Assembly (NCBI GenBank): GCA_019423565.1
Contig: JAHZBE010000006.1
Location: 1 to 64,000 of the forward strand
Direction of reading: 5' to 3'
Length of the DNA: 64,000 nt
From: a bacterium
Lineage (GTDB): Bacteria; Bacillota_I; Bacilli_A; RF39; UBA660
This document shows positions 33,720 through 43,400 of the stretch, piece after piece. A program made the translations under genes and the position numbers. The notes below the pieces were generated by a model. It searched no databases and was not told the DNA's origin. It saw nothing but the letters and a program-made list of their open reading frames with translations. Every line of letters begins with the position of its first letter. Position 1 is the first letter of the stretch.

Positions 33720-35912
33720 ATGAAAGACTATATAAAAGGAACATTTAAAAAGATTATATTTAAGTCAGATCAAAATTATATAATAGGTTTATTTAAAGTT
33801 AGTGATACAAATACTGCTGATTTAGAAGAATATATTGGTTCAACTATAACATTTACTGGGTATTTTCATGAACTTACTATAGACGAAAAATACATGTTTT
33901 ATGGTGAACTTGTAGATAATCCAAAATATGGACTTCAATATAAAGTAAATGAATATGAAAGAGTTAAACCAGAGGGAAAAGATGCAATTATTGATTTTTT
34001 ATCAAGTGATTTATTTCCTGGAGTAGGTGAAAAAAGTGCTAAACAAATAGTAAATACTTTAGGTGATGAGACATTAAATTTAATAATGGAAGATTATTCT
34101 AACCTTTTACTTGTACCAAATATGAAAGAAGCAAAAGCAAAAAATATACATGATATATTAAGTAAGTATAATGAAAGTTATGATACAATTATATATCTTA
34201 CTTCAATAGGCTTTTCTATGAAAGATTCAATGCTTATATATAATAATTATAAAGAAATGACAAAATATATAATAGAAGAAGATGTATATTCCATAATAGA
34301 TGATATTGATGAAATAAATTTTGCCAAAATAGAATTAGTTCGTAAAAATCTTAATATAAGTGATTTAGATGGAAGAAGAATTATGGCACTTGTTATATAT
34401 GTAATGAACGATTTATGTTTTAAAAATGGAGATACATTTCTTTACTTTGATGAAATATATGATGGAGTTATTAAACTACTTGACTATGAATTTAGTAAAG
34501 ACGAATTTTATGATATTTTAATAGAAATTGCAAATACGGGTAAAATAAAAATTGAAGAAGACGAATATTATTTAAAAGAATATTTTGATTCAGAAAATAA
34601 TATAGCAAATACAATTTATCATTTAACTAATAAAAATGATACAAAGTATAAAAAAATCGAAAAAGAAATTGAATCACTTGAAAATTATTTTGATGTTTCT
34701 TATAATGAAAAACAAATTTTAGCAATTAAAAATGCTTATGAAAAAAATTTCAGTATAATAACAGGTGGACCAGGAACAGGTAAAACAACTATAATAAAGG
34801 CAATTGTAGAACTTTATAGAAGACTACATAAATATAGTTATGATGAGCTTACTAGTAAACTTATATTACTTGCGCCAACTGGAAGAGCAGCTAAAAGAAT
34901 GAGTGAATCATGTCTTCTTCCAGCATATACAATACATAGATTTTTAAAATGGAATAAAGAATCTAATAAGTTTTTAGTAAATGAAAGTAATAAATCTAAT
35001 GCAGAATTTGTAATAATAGATGAAGTAAGTATGATTGATGTTAATTTACTTGATAATTTATTTAAAGGACTTAGTAAAAATATAAAAATAGTTATGATAG
35101 GTGATTATAATCAGCTTGAAAGTGTTGGACCAGGTAAAGTATTAAAAGATTTAATTGATAGTGATATGATTAATGTAACTTTTTTAAATGAACTTTATAG
35201 ACAAGATGAAAATTCTTATATAGCAACTCTCGCTTCAGAAATAAAGAAAAATGATTTAAGTGAAGACTTTTTAACTAAAAAAGAAGATTATAGTTTTATA
35301 GAGGCAAATGCATCTAATTTAAAAAAATATATTGAAAAAGTATGTTTAATGGCAATAGAAAAAGGATATTCATCTGATGATATACAACTATTAGCGCCAA
35401 TGTATAAGGGTGAAAATGGTATAGATAATTTAAATAAATTACTTCAAAGTATATTTAATCCTGATAGAGGACAAAATAGTATTGTATCAAAAGATATAAT
35501 TTATAGAGAAAATGATAAAATTTTACAACTTGAAAATGATCCTGATAATAATGTATTTAATGGTGATATCGGTTATATCATGGATATTACTGGAAGTACA
35601 ATAACAGTAGATTTTGATGGTAATATTGTAAAGTATACACCAAAAGATTTTATTAAAATTAAACATGGATACGCAATTAGTATTCATAAAGCACAAGGTA
35701 GTGAATTTAAACTTGTTATATTACCAATAATCTTTTCATATAGAATTATGCTTTATAAAAAAATAATTTATACAGCAGTAACAAGAGCAAGAAATAATTT
35801 AACTATTATTGGTGATCCATCATCTTTTGTCTATGCCGTTAATAATGAAAACGTATATGAAAGAAAAACTAAATTAAAAGATAGATTATTATCATATTTA
35901 ATGAATATTTAA
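33720..35912 (+). CDS. recD2: RecD2-type superfamily 1 DNA helicase
   Basis: 730 residues. An N-terminal OB-like domain (1-90), helix-hairpin-helix region (LFPGVGEKSAKQIV), then the SF1 helicase core: Walker A GGPGTGKTT (349-357), LLAPTGRAAKRMSE, Walker B IIDEVSMID, GDYNQLESVGPG, and a late YAISIHKAQGSEF motif with TAVTRARNNL. RecD2 unwinds DNA 5'-3' and acts in repair and in fork stability in Bacillota. The ATG at 33720 follows AGTGAGGT; the GTG at 33708 would overlap the site. Confidence 0.94.
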   Translation: MKDYIKGTFKKIIFKSDQNYIIGLFKVSDTNTADLEEYIGSTITFTGYFHELTIDEKYMFYGELVDNPKYGLQYKVNEYERVKPEGKDAIIDFLSSDLFPGVGEKSAKQIVNTLGDETLNLIMEDYSNLLLVPNMKEAKAKNIHDILSKYNESYDTIIYLTSIGFSMKDSMLIYNNYKEMTKYIIEEDVYSIIDDIDEINFAKIELVRKNLNISDLDGRRIMALVIYVMNDLCFKNGDTFLYFDEIYDGVIKLLDYEFSKDEFYDILIEIANTGKIKIEEDEYYLKEYFDSENNIANTIYHLTNKNDTKYKKIEKEIESLENYFDVSYNEKQILAIKNAYEKNFSIITGGPGTGKTTIIKAIVELYRRLHKYSYDELTSKLILLAPTGRAAKRMSESCLLPAYTIHRFLKWNKESNKFLVNESNKSNAEFVIIDEVSMIDVNLLDNLFKGLSKNIKIVMIGDYNQLESVGPGKVLKDLIDSDMINVTFLNELYRQDENSYIATLASEIKKNDLSEDFLTKKEDYSFIEANASNLKKYIEKVCLMAIEKGYSSDDIQLLAPMYKGENGIDNLNKLLQSIFNPDRGQNSIVSKDIIYRENDKILQLENDPDNNVFNGDIGYIMDITGSTITVDFDGNIVKYTPKDFIKIKHGYAISIHKAQGSEFKLVILPIIFSYRIMLYKKIIYTAVTRARNNLTIIGDPSSFVYAVNNENVYERKTKLKDRLLSYLMNI

Positions 35913-35980
35913 TTCTCTTTAGTAAATAATATAAATGGCATTATTTTTGCCAAAATCAGATTATTAAAGAGGTGAAACAA

Positions 35981-36139
35981 ATGAAAAAAACACTAGGAAT
36001 GATGGTACTTGGAGCCGGTATGGGTGCAGCATCAGTTTATATGTATGACCAATATAAATCTGGTAACTTAAATAAAATAGCTAAAAAGGTTAGTAAAGCC
36101 GGCAGGGATGTATCAAAAATGATAGATGATCTGAACTAA
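35981..36139 (+). CDS. 52-residue small membrane-associated protein (YtxH-like layout)
   Basis: 52 residues between recD2 and mutS. It starts MKKTLGMMVLGAGMGAASVY and continues with MYDQYKSGN, a Lys-rich amphipathic part and DVSKMIDDLN, ending TAA 36137-36139. A clear AGAGGTGAA site lies 4 nt before the ATG and a strong terminator follows at once, which makes it credible despite its length. One short glycine/alanine-rich membrane segment (about 5-22) and a basic tail recall small YtxH-type proteins; that is a resemblance only. Confidence 0.7.
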   Translation: MKKTLGMMVLGAGMGAASVYMYDQYKSGNLNKIAKKVSKAGRDVSKMIDDLN

Positions 36140-36168
36140 GAAAAAATCAAATGATTTTTTCTTTTTTT
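36139..36168 (+). terminator. Terminator after the 52-residue gene
   Basis: AGAAAAAATC (36139-36148) and GATTTTTTCT (36153-36162), 10 bp with AAAT loop, T-tract follows. Confidence 0.8.
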
Positions 36169-36221
36169 ATCTGTTTTTTCTTTTTAAAATTTGTTATAAT
36201 AGTGGCTAGTAGGTGAAGTAT

Positions 36222-38765
36222 ATGACAAGAGAAGAAGTAGATAGAAATAAAATAACTCCAATGATGAAACAGTATTTAGAAATAAAGGATGAAAATCTTG
36301 ATAATATACTATTTTTTAGACTTGGTGACTTTTATGAGATGTTTTTTGATGATGCTGTTACAGCATCAAGAGAGTTAGAACTTACTCTAACAGGCAAATC
36401 ATGTGGACTAGAAGAAAGAGTTCCAATGTGCGGAATACCTTATCATGCCGCAAATATATATATAGAAAAATTAGTAGATAAGGGTTATAAAGTTGCAATA
36501 TGTGAACAAACAGAAGATCCTAAAAATGCTAAAGGTATTGTAAAAAGAGATATAGTACAAATTATATCATCAGGAACAAGAATGAATAGTGAATTTCTAG
36601 ATGAAGGATCAAATAACTTTATAGGAGCAATCCTTGATTTAAAATATTCATATGTAATTAGTTATGCAGATATATCAACAGGTGAAGTTTATTCATTTAT
36701 AAAAGAAAGAGATAATGATTTATTAATTAATGAAGTACTTGAAAGAAATATAAAAGAAGTAGTTGTTAATACTGATTTTGATAAAATTGTACTTGATACT
36801 TTAAAAAGAAATTATAATGTAACTATTTCACTTTATAATAATAAAAATCTAATAAATGATTATAGTAATGTTTATAAAGATATAAAAGATGATAGGATAA
36901 TAGAAGGAATAAAGTATTTATTATCATACTTAGAGAATACACAAAAAAGAAGTTTATCACATCTTCAAAGTGCAATTATAGTAAAAGAAGATTCTTTCTT
37001 AAGAATGAATATACATACTAAAAGAAATCTAGAACTTACTGAAAACATAAGAACAAAAGAAAAGAAATATTCACTTTTATGGTTACTTGATAAAACAAAG
37101 ACAGCAATGGGTAGTAGAAAACTTAAAAACTATATATTAAATCCAATTATAGATAAAGAAAAGATAGAACATAGATATGATATAATTGATACTTTAATGA
37201 AAGAATTTATTTTAAAAGATGAATTAAGAGAATATTTAAATGATGTATATGATCTTGATAGACTTGCAGGTAAAGTAGCATTTGGTTCTGCTAATGCAAG
37301 AGATTTATTACAATTAAAAAATTCATTAAAAGTATTACCTAATATAAATGAAATATTAAAGAAAATTAATTATAAAAGTATTAATGAGTTTAGAGATTTA
37401 TATGATTTACTTGAAAAATCTATATATGAAGATGCTCCTATTACATTAAAAGAAGGATATTTAATAAAAGAAGGATATAATAGTGAACTTGATGAATTAA
37501 AATCTTCTAGAAAAGGTAATAAGGATTTTGTATCTAAATTAGAACAAGAAGAAAGAGATAGAACTGGAATAAAAACATTAAAGGTAGGATACAATAGAAT
37601 ATTTGGTTATTATATTGAAGTTAGTAAAGGTGCATGTAAAGATATAAAAGAAGAATATGGTTATGAAAGAAAACAAACACTTGCTAATTGTGAAAGATTT
37701 ATAACACCTTTATTAAAAGAAAAAGAAGCACTTATTTTAGGTGCAGAAGAAAAAATTATTAATTTAGAATATGATTTATTTATTGAAATAAGAAATATTG
37801 TAAAGAGTAAAATACCTTATATACAAGATTTATCACATACTATAAGTGAAATTGATGTATTATCATCTTTAGCAGTTGTTGCAGAAGAAAATAATTATGT
37901 AAGACCAAAACTTAATAATGATAATGTAATTAATATAGTTGAAGGTAGACACCCTGTAGTTGAAAAAGTATTAACTGGTGAATTTGTTTCAAATGATGTT
38001 AAAATGGATAAAGATGACACGATTCTTTTAATAACAGGACCAAATATGTCAGGTAAATCAACATATATGAGAGAAATGGCTATAATCGCAATAATGGCCC
38101 AAATAGGATCTTTTGTACCTGCTAAAGAAGCAAATCTTCCTATATTTGATAAAATATTTACAAGAATAGGAGCCAGTGATGATTTAGTATCTGGTGAATC
38201 AACATTTATGGTTGAAATGATGGAAGCAAATAGTGCAATAGAAGGAGCTACTAAAAATAGTTTAATATTATTTGATGAACTAGGTAGAGGTACATCAACT
38301 TATGATGGTATGAGTTTAGCTGCTGCTATTATAGAATATATACATGATAAGGTAGGAGCAAAAACGTTCTTTTCAACGCACTATCATGAATTAACTGATT
38401 TAGAAAAACATCATAAACATTTAAAAAATGTACATGTATCTGCAAAAGAAGAAAATGGTAATATTACATTCCTTCATAAAATAATGAGTGGACCTGCTGA
38501 TAAGAGTTATGGTGTACATGTTGCTAAACTTGCTAAATTACCTGATGAACTTATAAAAAGAGCAGAAGAAATTCTTTCTAAATATGAGAAAAATGGTAAT
38601 AATATTAAAAATACTGAAACAAGTACTCAAATATCATTTGATTTAGAAGAACCAAAAGAAGAAAATAAAGTAGTAGAAGAACTTGAAAAGATTAATCCAC
38701 TTGAAATGACACCAATTGAAGCAATTAATAAATTATTTGAACTTAAAGGTATGTTAAAAAAATAG
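36222..38765 (+). CDS. mutS: DNA mismatch repair protein MutS
   Basis: 847 residues. The mismatch-binding domain has the Phe-x-Glu motif as GDFYEMFFDDA (about 33-43). The clamp and lever domains follow, then the ATPase with Walker A GPNMSGKST (about 606-614), DELGRGTSTYDG and FFSTHYHEL. It recognises mispairs and recruits MutL, which is not adjacent here, unlike in B. subtilis. The ATG at 36222 follows TAGGTGA (36210-36216). Confidence 0.97.
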   Translation: MTREEVDRNKITPMMKQYLEIKDENLDNILFFRLGDFYEMFFDDAVTASRELELTLTGKSCGLEERVPMCGIPYHAANIYIEKLVDKGYKVAICEQTEDPKNAKGIVKRDIVQIISSGTRMNSEFLDEGSNNFIGAILDLKYSYVISYADISTGEVYSFIKERDNDLLINEVLERNIKEVVVNTDFDKIVLDTLKRNYNVTISLYNNKNLINDYSNVYKDIKDDRIIEGIKYLLSYLENTQKRSLSHLQSAIIVKEDSFLRMNIHTKRNLELTENIRTKEKKYSLLWLLDKTKTAMGSRKLKNYILNPIIDKEKIEHRYDIIDTLMKEFILKDELREYLNDVYDLDRLAGKVAFGSANARDLLQLKNSLKVLPNINEILKKINYKSINEFRDLYDLLEKSIYEDAPITLKEGYLIKEGYNSELDELKSSRKGNKDFVSKLEQEERDRTGIKTLKVGYNRIFGYYIEVSKGACKDIKEEYGYERKQTLANCERFITPLLKEKEALILGAEEKIINLEYDLFIEIRNIVKSKIPYIQDLSHTISEIDVLSSLAVVAEENNYVRPKLNNDNVINIVEGRHPVVEKVLTGEFVSNDVKMDKDDTILLITGPNMSGKSTYMREMAIIAIMAQIGSFVPAKEANLPIFDKIFTRIGASDDLVSGESTFMVEMMEANSAIEGATKNSLILFDELGRGTSTYDGMSLAAAIIEYIHDKVGAKTFFSTHYHELTDLEKHHKHLKNVHVSAKEENGNITFLHKIMSGPADKSYGVHVAKLAKLPDELIKRAEEILSKYEKNGNNIKNTETSTQISFDLEEPKEENKVVEELEKINPLEMTPIEAINKLFELKGMLKK

Positions 38766-38777
38766 TAATAAATTATT

Positions 38778-38807
38778 AAAAATGTCTAAAAATAGGCATT
38801 TTTTTGT
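38778..38807 (+). terminator. Terminator after mutS
   Basis: AAAAATGTCTA (38778-38788) pairs with TAGGCATTTTT (38793-38803), one G-U, AAAA loop. Confidence 0.8.
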
Positions 38808-38835
38808 AAATAAAATAAATAACAAATTATATTCC

Positions 38836-38865
38836 TTGAAAAATAACCAAAGAAAATGATACAAT
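38836..38865 (+). promoter_or_regulatory. Likely promoter of the prepilin pair
   Basis: TTGAAA (38836-38841), 18-bp spacer, TACAAT (38860-38865). Confidence 0.5.
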
Positions 38866-38892
38866 AATGTAGAAAGGTAGGAGTAAGAAAAT

Positions 38893-40035
38893 ATGAAAAA
38901 AGAAAAAGGGTTCACATTAATAGAATTATTAGCAGTAATAGTAATATTAGCAATATTAATGGTAATAGCAGTACCAAAAATATTAAATGTAATAAATAAT
39001 AGTAAGAAAAGTGCAGCAGAAAGTAGTATTAAACTTTTAAAGGATGCAATAAAAACTCAAGTAACATCAAAAGATATGATGAACAGTAATTTTATAAGTG
39101 ATGAAAATGGTTGTTATGTATTTGAATTTTCACCAAATAATGATAATGCAAATACATTGAACGTAAAAAACAAAGATAAATTTACAGGCTCAATAAAATA
39201 TTGTAAAGGAACATTTAGTGATGATACATTAAAATTTAATGATGTTGCATCAAATGGTGGCTCAACAAAAAGTGTATTATGTAAAAGAGCAACTACATTA
39301 CACACTGAAGAATGTAAATGGTCAAGTGATTATTGTAATTCTTCTGGATATAATCAAGGAGACATTATAACATATGGTAATTTAGGTACAAAAGGTACTC
39401 TTGCAAGTGGTGATGCATTTGATTGTGATGTAAATGGTGACGGAACATATGATCCTGTTGCAGAAAGATTTTATTATGTAACTGATATGGATGATACAGC
39501 CGCAGTATTAATATATAGTAATAATGTTAGTGGTGGAAATATAAATAATACAACAGGATATTCATATGATAGTTCTGGAAATGTACTTTCTGGTCCAAGA
39601 ACATTAGCGGAGCAATTACCAACGACAAGTAAATGGACTAATGTGAGACTTATAAATAATACAAAAAGTATTTTACATGAAAATAATAATGGTACATTGA
39701 AAAGTGGAGATGCTCTTCCTACAAGTTTTAGTTATGAAGGACATTCTGCAAGGTTGCTTACAATACAAGAATTAATAAAATCATGTTCCCCAAATGAAAG
39801 GTTTTGGACAAATACAGTAGGCGGAATAGGAAACAATTGTGTTTATTTATTTGAAAATACAAGGTATGCAGCTTCTGGTAAAAAAGAATATTGGCTTGAA
39901 AATCCAGAATATATAAATACCAATTATGCATGGTATGTTCGTGCAGATGCTCATGGTGTATATTCTTTTCCTGTTTCAGGTGAATATGGTGTACGTCCAG
40001 TAATAGAAGTATTAAAAACAGATGTAGATTATTAA
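38893..40035 (+). CDS. Type IV prepilin-like protein 1 with variable lectin-like tip
   Basis: 380 residues. The N-terminus MKKEKG-FTLIELLAVIVIL is a textbook class III/prepilin signal: cleavage after Gly6, Phe at +1, Glu at +5, then a 20-residue hydrophobic helix and polar pilin stem helix (SKKSAAESSIKLLKDAIK). The large C-terminal domain has several Cys and an ending YGVRPVIEVLKTDVDY; a Trp-rich strand (KEYWLENPEY, YAWYVRADAHG) and 'GVRPV' recall C-type-lectin/formylglycine-like (DUF6273) folds. DNA of the first 359 bp is almost the same as in the next gene. No pilus motor, prepilin peptidase or secretion gene is in the window. Confidence 0.8.
   Translation: MKKEKGFTLIELLAVIVILAILMVIAVPKILNVINNSKKSAAESSIKLLKDAIKTQVTSKDMMNSNFISDENGCYVFEFSPNNDNANTLNVKNKDKFTGSIKYCKGTFSDDTLKFNDVASNGGSTKSVLCKRATTLHTEECKWSSDYCNSSGYNQGDIITYGNLGTKGTLASGDAFDCDVNGDGTYDPVAERFYYVTDMDDTAAVLIYSNNVSGGNINNTTGYSYDSSGNVLSGPRTLAEQLPTTSKWTNVRLINNTKSILHENNNGTLKSGDALPTSFSYEGHSARLLTIQELIKSCSPNERFWTNTVGGIGNNCVYLFENTRYAASGKKEYWLENPEYINTNYAWYVRADAHGVYSFPVSGEYGVRPVIEVLKTDVDY
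38959..39251 (+). repeat. Long identical segment, copy A (prepilin stem)
   Basis: 293 bp identical to 40113-40405 (constant offset 1154 bp). Upstream of it are five differences in the first 66 bp, all synonymous; downstream the genes abruptly diverge. Confidence 0.85.
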
Positions 40036-40046
40036 AAGGAGTATTT

Positions 40047-41243
40047 ATGAAAAAAGAAAAAGGATTTACATTAATAGAATTATTAGCAGTAATAGTAATA
40101 TTAGCAATTCTTATGGTAATAGCAGTACCAAAAATATTAAATGTAATAAATAATAGTAAGAAAAGTGCAGCAGAAAGTAGTATTAAACTTTTAAAGGATG
40201 CAATAAAAACTCAAGTAACATCAAAAGATATGATGAACAGTAATTTTATAAGTGATGAAAATGGTTGTTATGTATTTGAATTTTCACCAAATAATGATAA
40301 TGCAAATACATTGAACGTAAAAAACAAAGATAAATTTACAGGCTCAATAAAATATTGTAAAGGAACATTTAGTGATGATACATTAAAATTTAATGATGTT
40401 GCATCTAATAATACTTCATCTGGAAGTATTGATGTTGATCCTGAACCACCACAAGAAATAACAAAAATTTGTAAAAGAGCAACTACACTTCATACAGAAG
40501 AATGTACTCAAACAGATACAAAAAATTACTGTAGTGGTGCAGGTTATACAACAAGTGGAACAAAGGGAACAAGTACAATAACATATGGTAATTTAGGTAC
40601 AAGTGGAACACTATCTTCAGGAGATGCATTTGATTGTGATGTAAATGGTGATGGTAATTATGATCCTAATACAGAAAGATTTTATTATGTAACAGATTTA
40701 AGTACAACAGCTGCAGTACTTGTGTATTATAATAGTGTAAGTAGCGGAAGTGCAAATAATAATGCATCATATGCATATGATAGTGCAGGAACTAATTATA
40801 ATGGACCTGTAACAGCAGTTACAGCCCTTCCAACTACAGAACAATGGAATAATATTAAATTAGTAAAAGGAAAAAGAAGAATTAAAACAGAAAATAATAA
40901 AACATCATCTTCAGGTGGTAAATTACCAAGTTTCGATTACGCTGGATATGCAGCAAGACTACTTACAGTTCAAGAAATTAATAAAAGTTGTAATATAACA
41001 ATTGGATCGCTGACACAAGGAGAATTGGATGACTGCAATTATTTACTAGAGAATACTAAGTTTTCTTCAGCAAGTGTAAATAATTATGGTTACTGGTTAG
41101 AAAATGCTTATGAAGGTTCTTCAAGTTATATTGAAAACATTATGGTAGATTCTAGAAGTGGGCGAAATAATTCTTCATCAAGAAGTAATGGAATGGGTGT
41201 ACGTCCAGTAATAGAAGTATTAAAAACGGATATAGATTATTAA
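40047..41243 (+). CDS. Type IV prepilin-like protein 2 with variable lectin-like tip
   Basis: 398 residues, tandem paralogue of the preceding gene, 11 bp downstream with AAAGGAG. The prepilin signal and stem are the same protein sequence up to about residue 119. Then an extra Pro-rich linker (DVDPEPPQEI) appears and the tip differs in most loops while keeping the frame (CKRATTLHTEEC, GDAFDCDVNGDGNYDPN, ARLLTVQEI, GVRPVIEVLKTDIDY). Probable partner or alternative to gene 1 as a surface pilin or pseudopilin with different binding specificity. Confidence 0.8.
   Translation: MKKEKGFTLIELLAVIVILAILMVIAVPKILNVINNSKKSAAESSIKLLKDAIKTQVTSKDMMNSNFISDENGCYVFEFSPNNDNANTLNVKNKDKFTGSIKYCKGTFSDDTLKFNDVASNNTSSGSIDVDPEPPQEITKICKRATTLHTEECTQTDTKNYCSGAGYTTSGTKGTSTITYGNLGTSGTLSSGDAFDCDVNGDGNYDPNTERFYYVTDLSTTAAVLVYYNSVSSGSANNNASYAYDSAGTNYNGPVTAVTALPTTEQWNNIKLVKGKRRIKTENNKTSSSGGKLPSFDYAGYAARLLTVQEINKSCNITIGSLTQGELDDCNYLLENTKFSSASVNNYGYWLENAYEGSSSYIENIMVDSRSGRNNSSSRSNGMGVRPVIEVLKTDIDY
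40113..40405 (+). repeat. Long identical segment, copy B (prepilin stem)
   Basis: 293 bp identical to 38959-39251. Confidence 0.85.
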
Positions 41244-41258
41244 TAAATATAAAGAGTT

Positions 41259-41289
41259 AGATTTGGATACAAAAATCTTTCTTTTTTTT
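41259..41289 (+). terminator. Terminator after the prepilin pair
   Basis: AGATTT (41259-41264) and AAATCT (41273-41278) with an 8-nt loop, followed by TTCTTTTTTTT. Short stem. Confidence 0.5.
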
Positions 41290-41334
41290 AATATTTTTAT
41301 GATATATTTGTTATAATAGTAAAAGGAGGATAAA

Positions 41335-42717
41335 ATGGAAAGAAAAGATATAATTAATAATAAGAAAACAGGTTGGTTAAATCTAACTGAAGTAGAAAAA
41401 AAGAATGTATTTGAATTTTCTGAAGGATATATGGATTTTTTAAACAAATCTAAAACTGAAAGAGAATTTGCTAAGAATGCAAAAGAATTACTTGATAATA
41501 ATGGTTTTATTAATATTGAAGAAAAAAATACTTTAAATATTGGTGATAAAGTATATTATATTAATAGAAATAAATGTGTATATATTGCTGTTATTGGTAA
41601 GGAAGTTTTATCTAATGGACTAAATATAGTAGGTTCACATATAGATTCACCAAGACTTGATTTAAAACCTAATCCAATGTATGAAGATGATGGTTTTGCA
41701 TATTTTAAAACACAATATTATGGTGGAATAAAAAAATACCAATGGACTACAATTCCACTTTCAATTCATGGTGTTATTGTAAAGAAAACAGGTGAAAAAG
41801 TAGAAGTTAATATTGGAGAAGATGAAAGTGATCCAATATTTACAATAACTGATTTACTTCCACATTTAGCGAAAGAACAAGAAAAGAAAACTTTAGGTGA
41901 TGGAATTGAAGGAGAAAACTTAGATTTATTAATTGGAAGTATTCCATTTGATGAAGAAAAGGACAGTATAAAATATAATATTCTTTCATTATTAAATGAA
42001 AAATATGGAATAAAAGAAATAGATTTTTTAAGTTCTGAACTTGAAATTGTTCCAGCTTTTAAAGCAAGAAGCTTAGGATTTGATAAATCAATGGTTGCGG
42101 CATATGGTCAAGATGACAAGGTATGTTCTTATTGTAATTTAGAGGCAATATTAAATACTCAAAATCCAGAAAAAACATGTATAACAATTTTAGCGGATAA
42201 AGAAGAAATAGGAAGTGTTGGAAATACTGGAATGTACTCTGAAACATTTGATATGTTTATAAATGAACTATTAAATAAAAAGGATGAAAATTATCCAGGA
42301 GCATTAAATAAAGTATATAATAATTCTAAAATGTTATCTGCTGATGTTGATGCTGGATATGACCCAATATATAAAAGTGCATCAGAAATAAATAATGCAT
42401 CATTCTTAGGAAGAGGTATTGTTTTAAATAAATACACAGGTTCAAGAGGTAAATCTGGCGCAAGTGATGCGAATGCTGAATATATGGCTTATGTAAGAAA
42501 TATATTAGAAAAAAATAATATAAAATATCAAGTATCAACACTAGGTAAAATTGATTTAGGTGGTGGAGGAACTATTGCTTATATACTTGCGAATAAAGGA
42601 ATAGAAGTAGTAGATGCTGGCATTGGAGTACTTTCAATGCATGCACCATATGAGGTAACTAGTAAATTTGATATTTATTCTGCATATAATTTTTATTATA
42701 AATTCTTTATGGACTAG
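41335..42717 (+). CDS. apeA: M18 family aminopeptidase
   Basis: 460 residues. Zinc-binding M18 (aspartyl aminopeptidase-like) motifs: GSHIDSPRLDLKP (about 100-112, His and Asp ligands), YGQDDKVCSYCNLEA, ILADKEEIGS with the catalytic Glu pair, SADVDAGYDP, and the late SMHAPYEVTSKFD with a His ligand. It removes N-terminal residues from cytoplasmic peptides. It is monocistronic with AGGAGG at 41324-41329 and a strong terminator. The length agrees with bacterial M18 enzymes. Confidence 0.9.
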   Translation: MERKDIINNKKTGWLNLTEVEKKNVFEFSEGYMDFLNKSKTEREFAKNAKELLDNNGFINIEEKNTLNIGDKVYYINRNKCVYIAVIGKEVLSNGLNIVGSHIDSPRLDLKPNPMYEDDGFAYFKTQYYGGIKKYQWTTIPLSIHGVIVKKTGEKVEVNIGEDESDPIFTITDLLPHLAKEQEKKTLGDGIEGENLDLLIGSIPFDEEKDSIKYNILSLLNEKYGIKEIDFLSSELEIVPAFKARSLGFDKSMVAAYGQDDKVCSYCNLEAILNTQNPEKTCITILADKEEIGSVGNTGMYSETFDMFINELLNKKDENYPGALNKVYNNSKMLSADVDAGYDPIYKSASEINNASFLGRGIVLNKYTGSRGKSGASDANAEYMAYVRNILEKNNIKYQVSTLGKIDLGGGGTIAYILANKGIEVVDAGIGVLSMHAPYEVTSKFDIYSAYNFYYKFFMD

Positions 42718-42736
42718 ATATTTCTAGTCCTTTTGT
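42711..42736 (+). terminator. Terminator after the aminopeptidase gene
   Basis: GGACTAGA (42711-42718) and TCTAGTCC (42723-42730), perfect 8 bp, TATT loop, TTTTGTGTT after it; includes the stop codon. Confidence 0.8.
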
Positions 42737-42763
42737 GTTATTATTGTTATAGTAGGTGGTTAT

Positions 42764-43354
42764 ATGAGTAACATAGAAATAAAAGTAATTAAAAAAAAGA
42801 AAGAAAGTTTAATATTAAGTGTAGTAATGATTATTTTATGTATAATTTCATTAATATTTTTCTCTTCAGATTATTTAAAGGTTTTAAATAATGAATATGT
42901 TAATATAAATAATAGCAAATCACTTGATGATGCGATTAAAAATAAAGAAAGATATGTCAGTGCTGATTTAAGAAAAGCAAAGCCAGAAGTATATTCTTTA
43001 GAAAATAAAAATAAAAAAAAATTAAATCTATATACATTAGATTTTGATAATAAAAAAGTAATGATTTTTTTAAGAGATAATACAATTATTACAGATAAAG
43101 TATATTTAAATATAGAATCATTTGATGGAAATAAAAAAAGTATTAAAGAACTATTAAATAATAGTGATTATTATGATGCTATTTTATCAAATGAAAATTT
43201 TATACTTAATAGAGACATTGATTTAACTAAAATGTATGTAATATATATTCTTATAATATTATCTATAGTTACAATAATACTTGATATATACTACATAAAT
43301 AATCCTAAAAAGACAAATACTTACAAAAAGTATATGAAAAAACTATATATATGA
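42764..43354 (+). CDS. Integral membrane protein with an outer domain, function unknown
   Basis: 196 residues. Two predicted membrane segments (about 16-34 and 154-174) enclose an Asn/Lys-rich extracytoplasmic domain of roughly 110 residues (NNSKSLDDAIKNKERYVSAD..). Both ends are basic, so both should be cytoplasmic. It lies between the aminopeptidase and nusB as its own transcript (GTAGGTGG site, terminator behind). I do not recognise the family. Confidence 0.65.
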   Translation: MSNIEIKVIKKKKESLILSVVMIILCIISLIFFSSDYLKVLNNEYVNINNSKSLDDAIKNKERYVSADLRKAKPEVYSLENKNKKKLNLYTLDFDNKKVMIFLRDNTIITDKVYLNIESFDGNKKSIKELLNNSDYYDAILSNENFILNRDIDLTKMYVIYILIILSIVTIILDIYYINNPKKTNTYKKYMKKLYI

Positions 43355-43370
43355 TAGTTTTTTTTATTTT
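43337..43370 (+). terminator. Terminator overlapping the end of the membrane protein gene
   Basis: AAAAAACTAT (43337-43346) pairs with ATAGTTTTTT (43354-43363), 7-nt loop, T-rich tail. Confidence 0.7.
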
Positions 43371-43400
43371 TTTATGATAAAATTAAATAGGTGAAGAAAA

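Noticed and set aside
35912..35981. Terminator after recD2 (TGGCA and TGCCA arms)
   Set aside because: The stem is only 5 bp and no T-tract follows; the small gene is probably co-transcribed or has its own promoter here.
38893..41243. Diversity-generating retroelement acting on the lectin-like tips
   Set aside because: No reverse transcriptase, template repeat or accessory gene is in the window, and the tips differ by insertions and many changes, not mainly at adenines.
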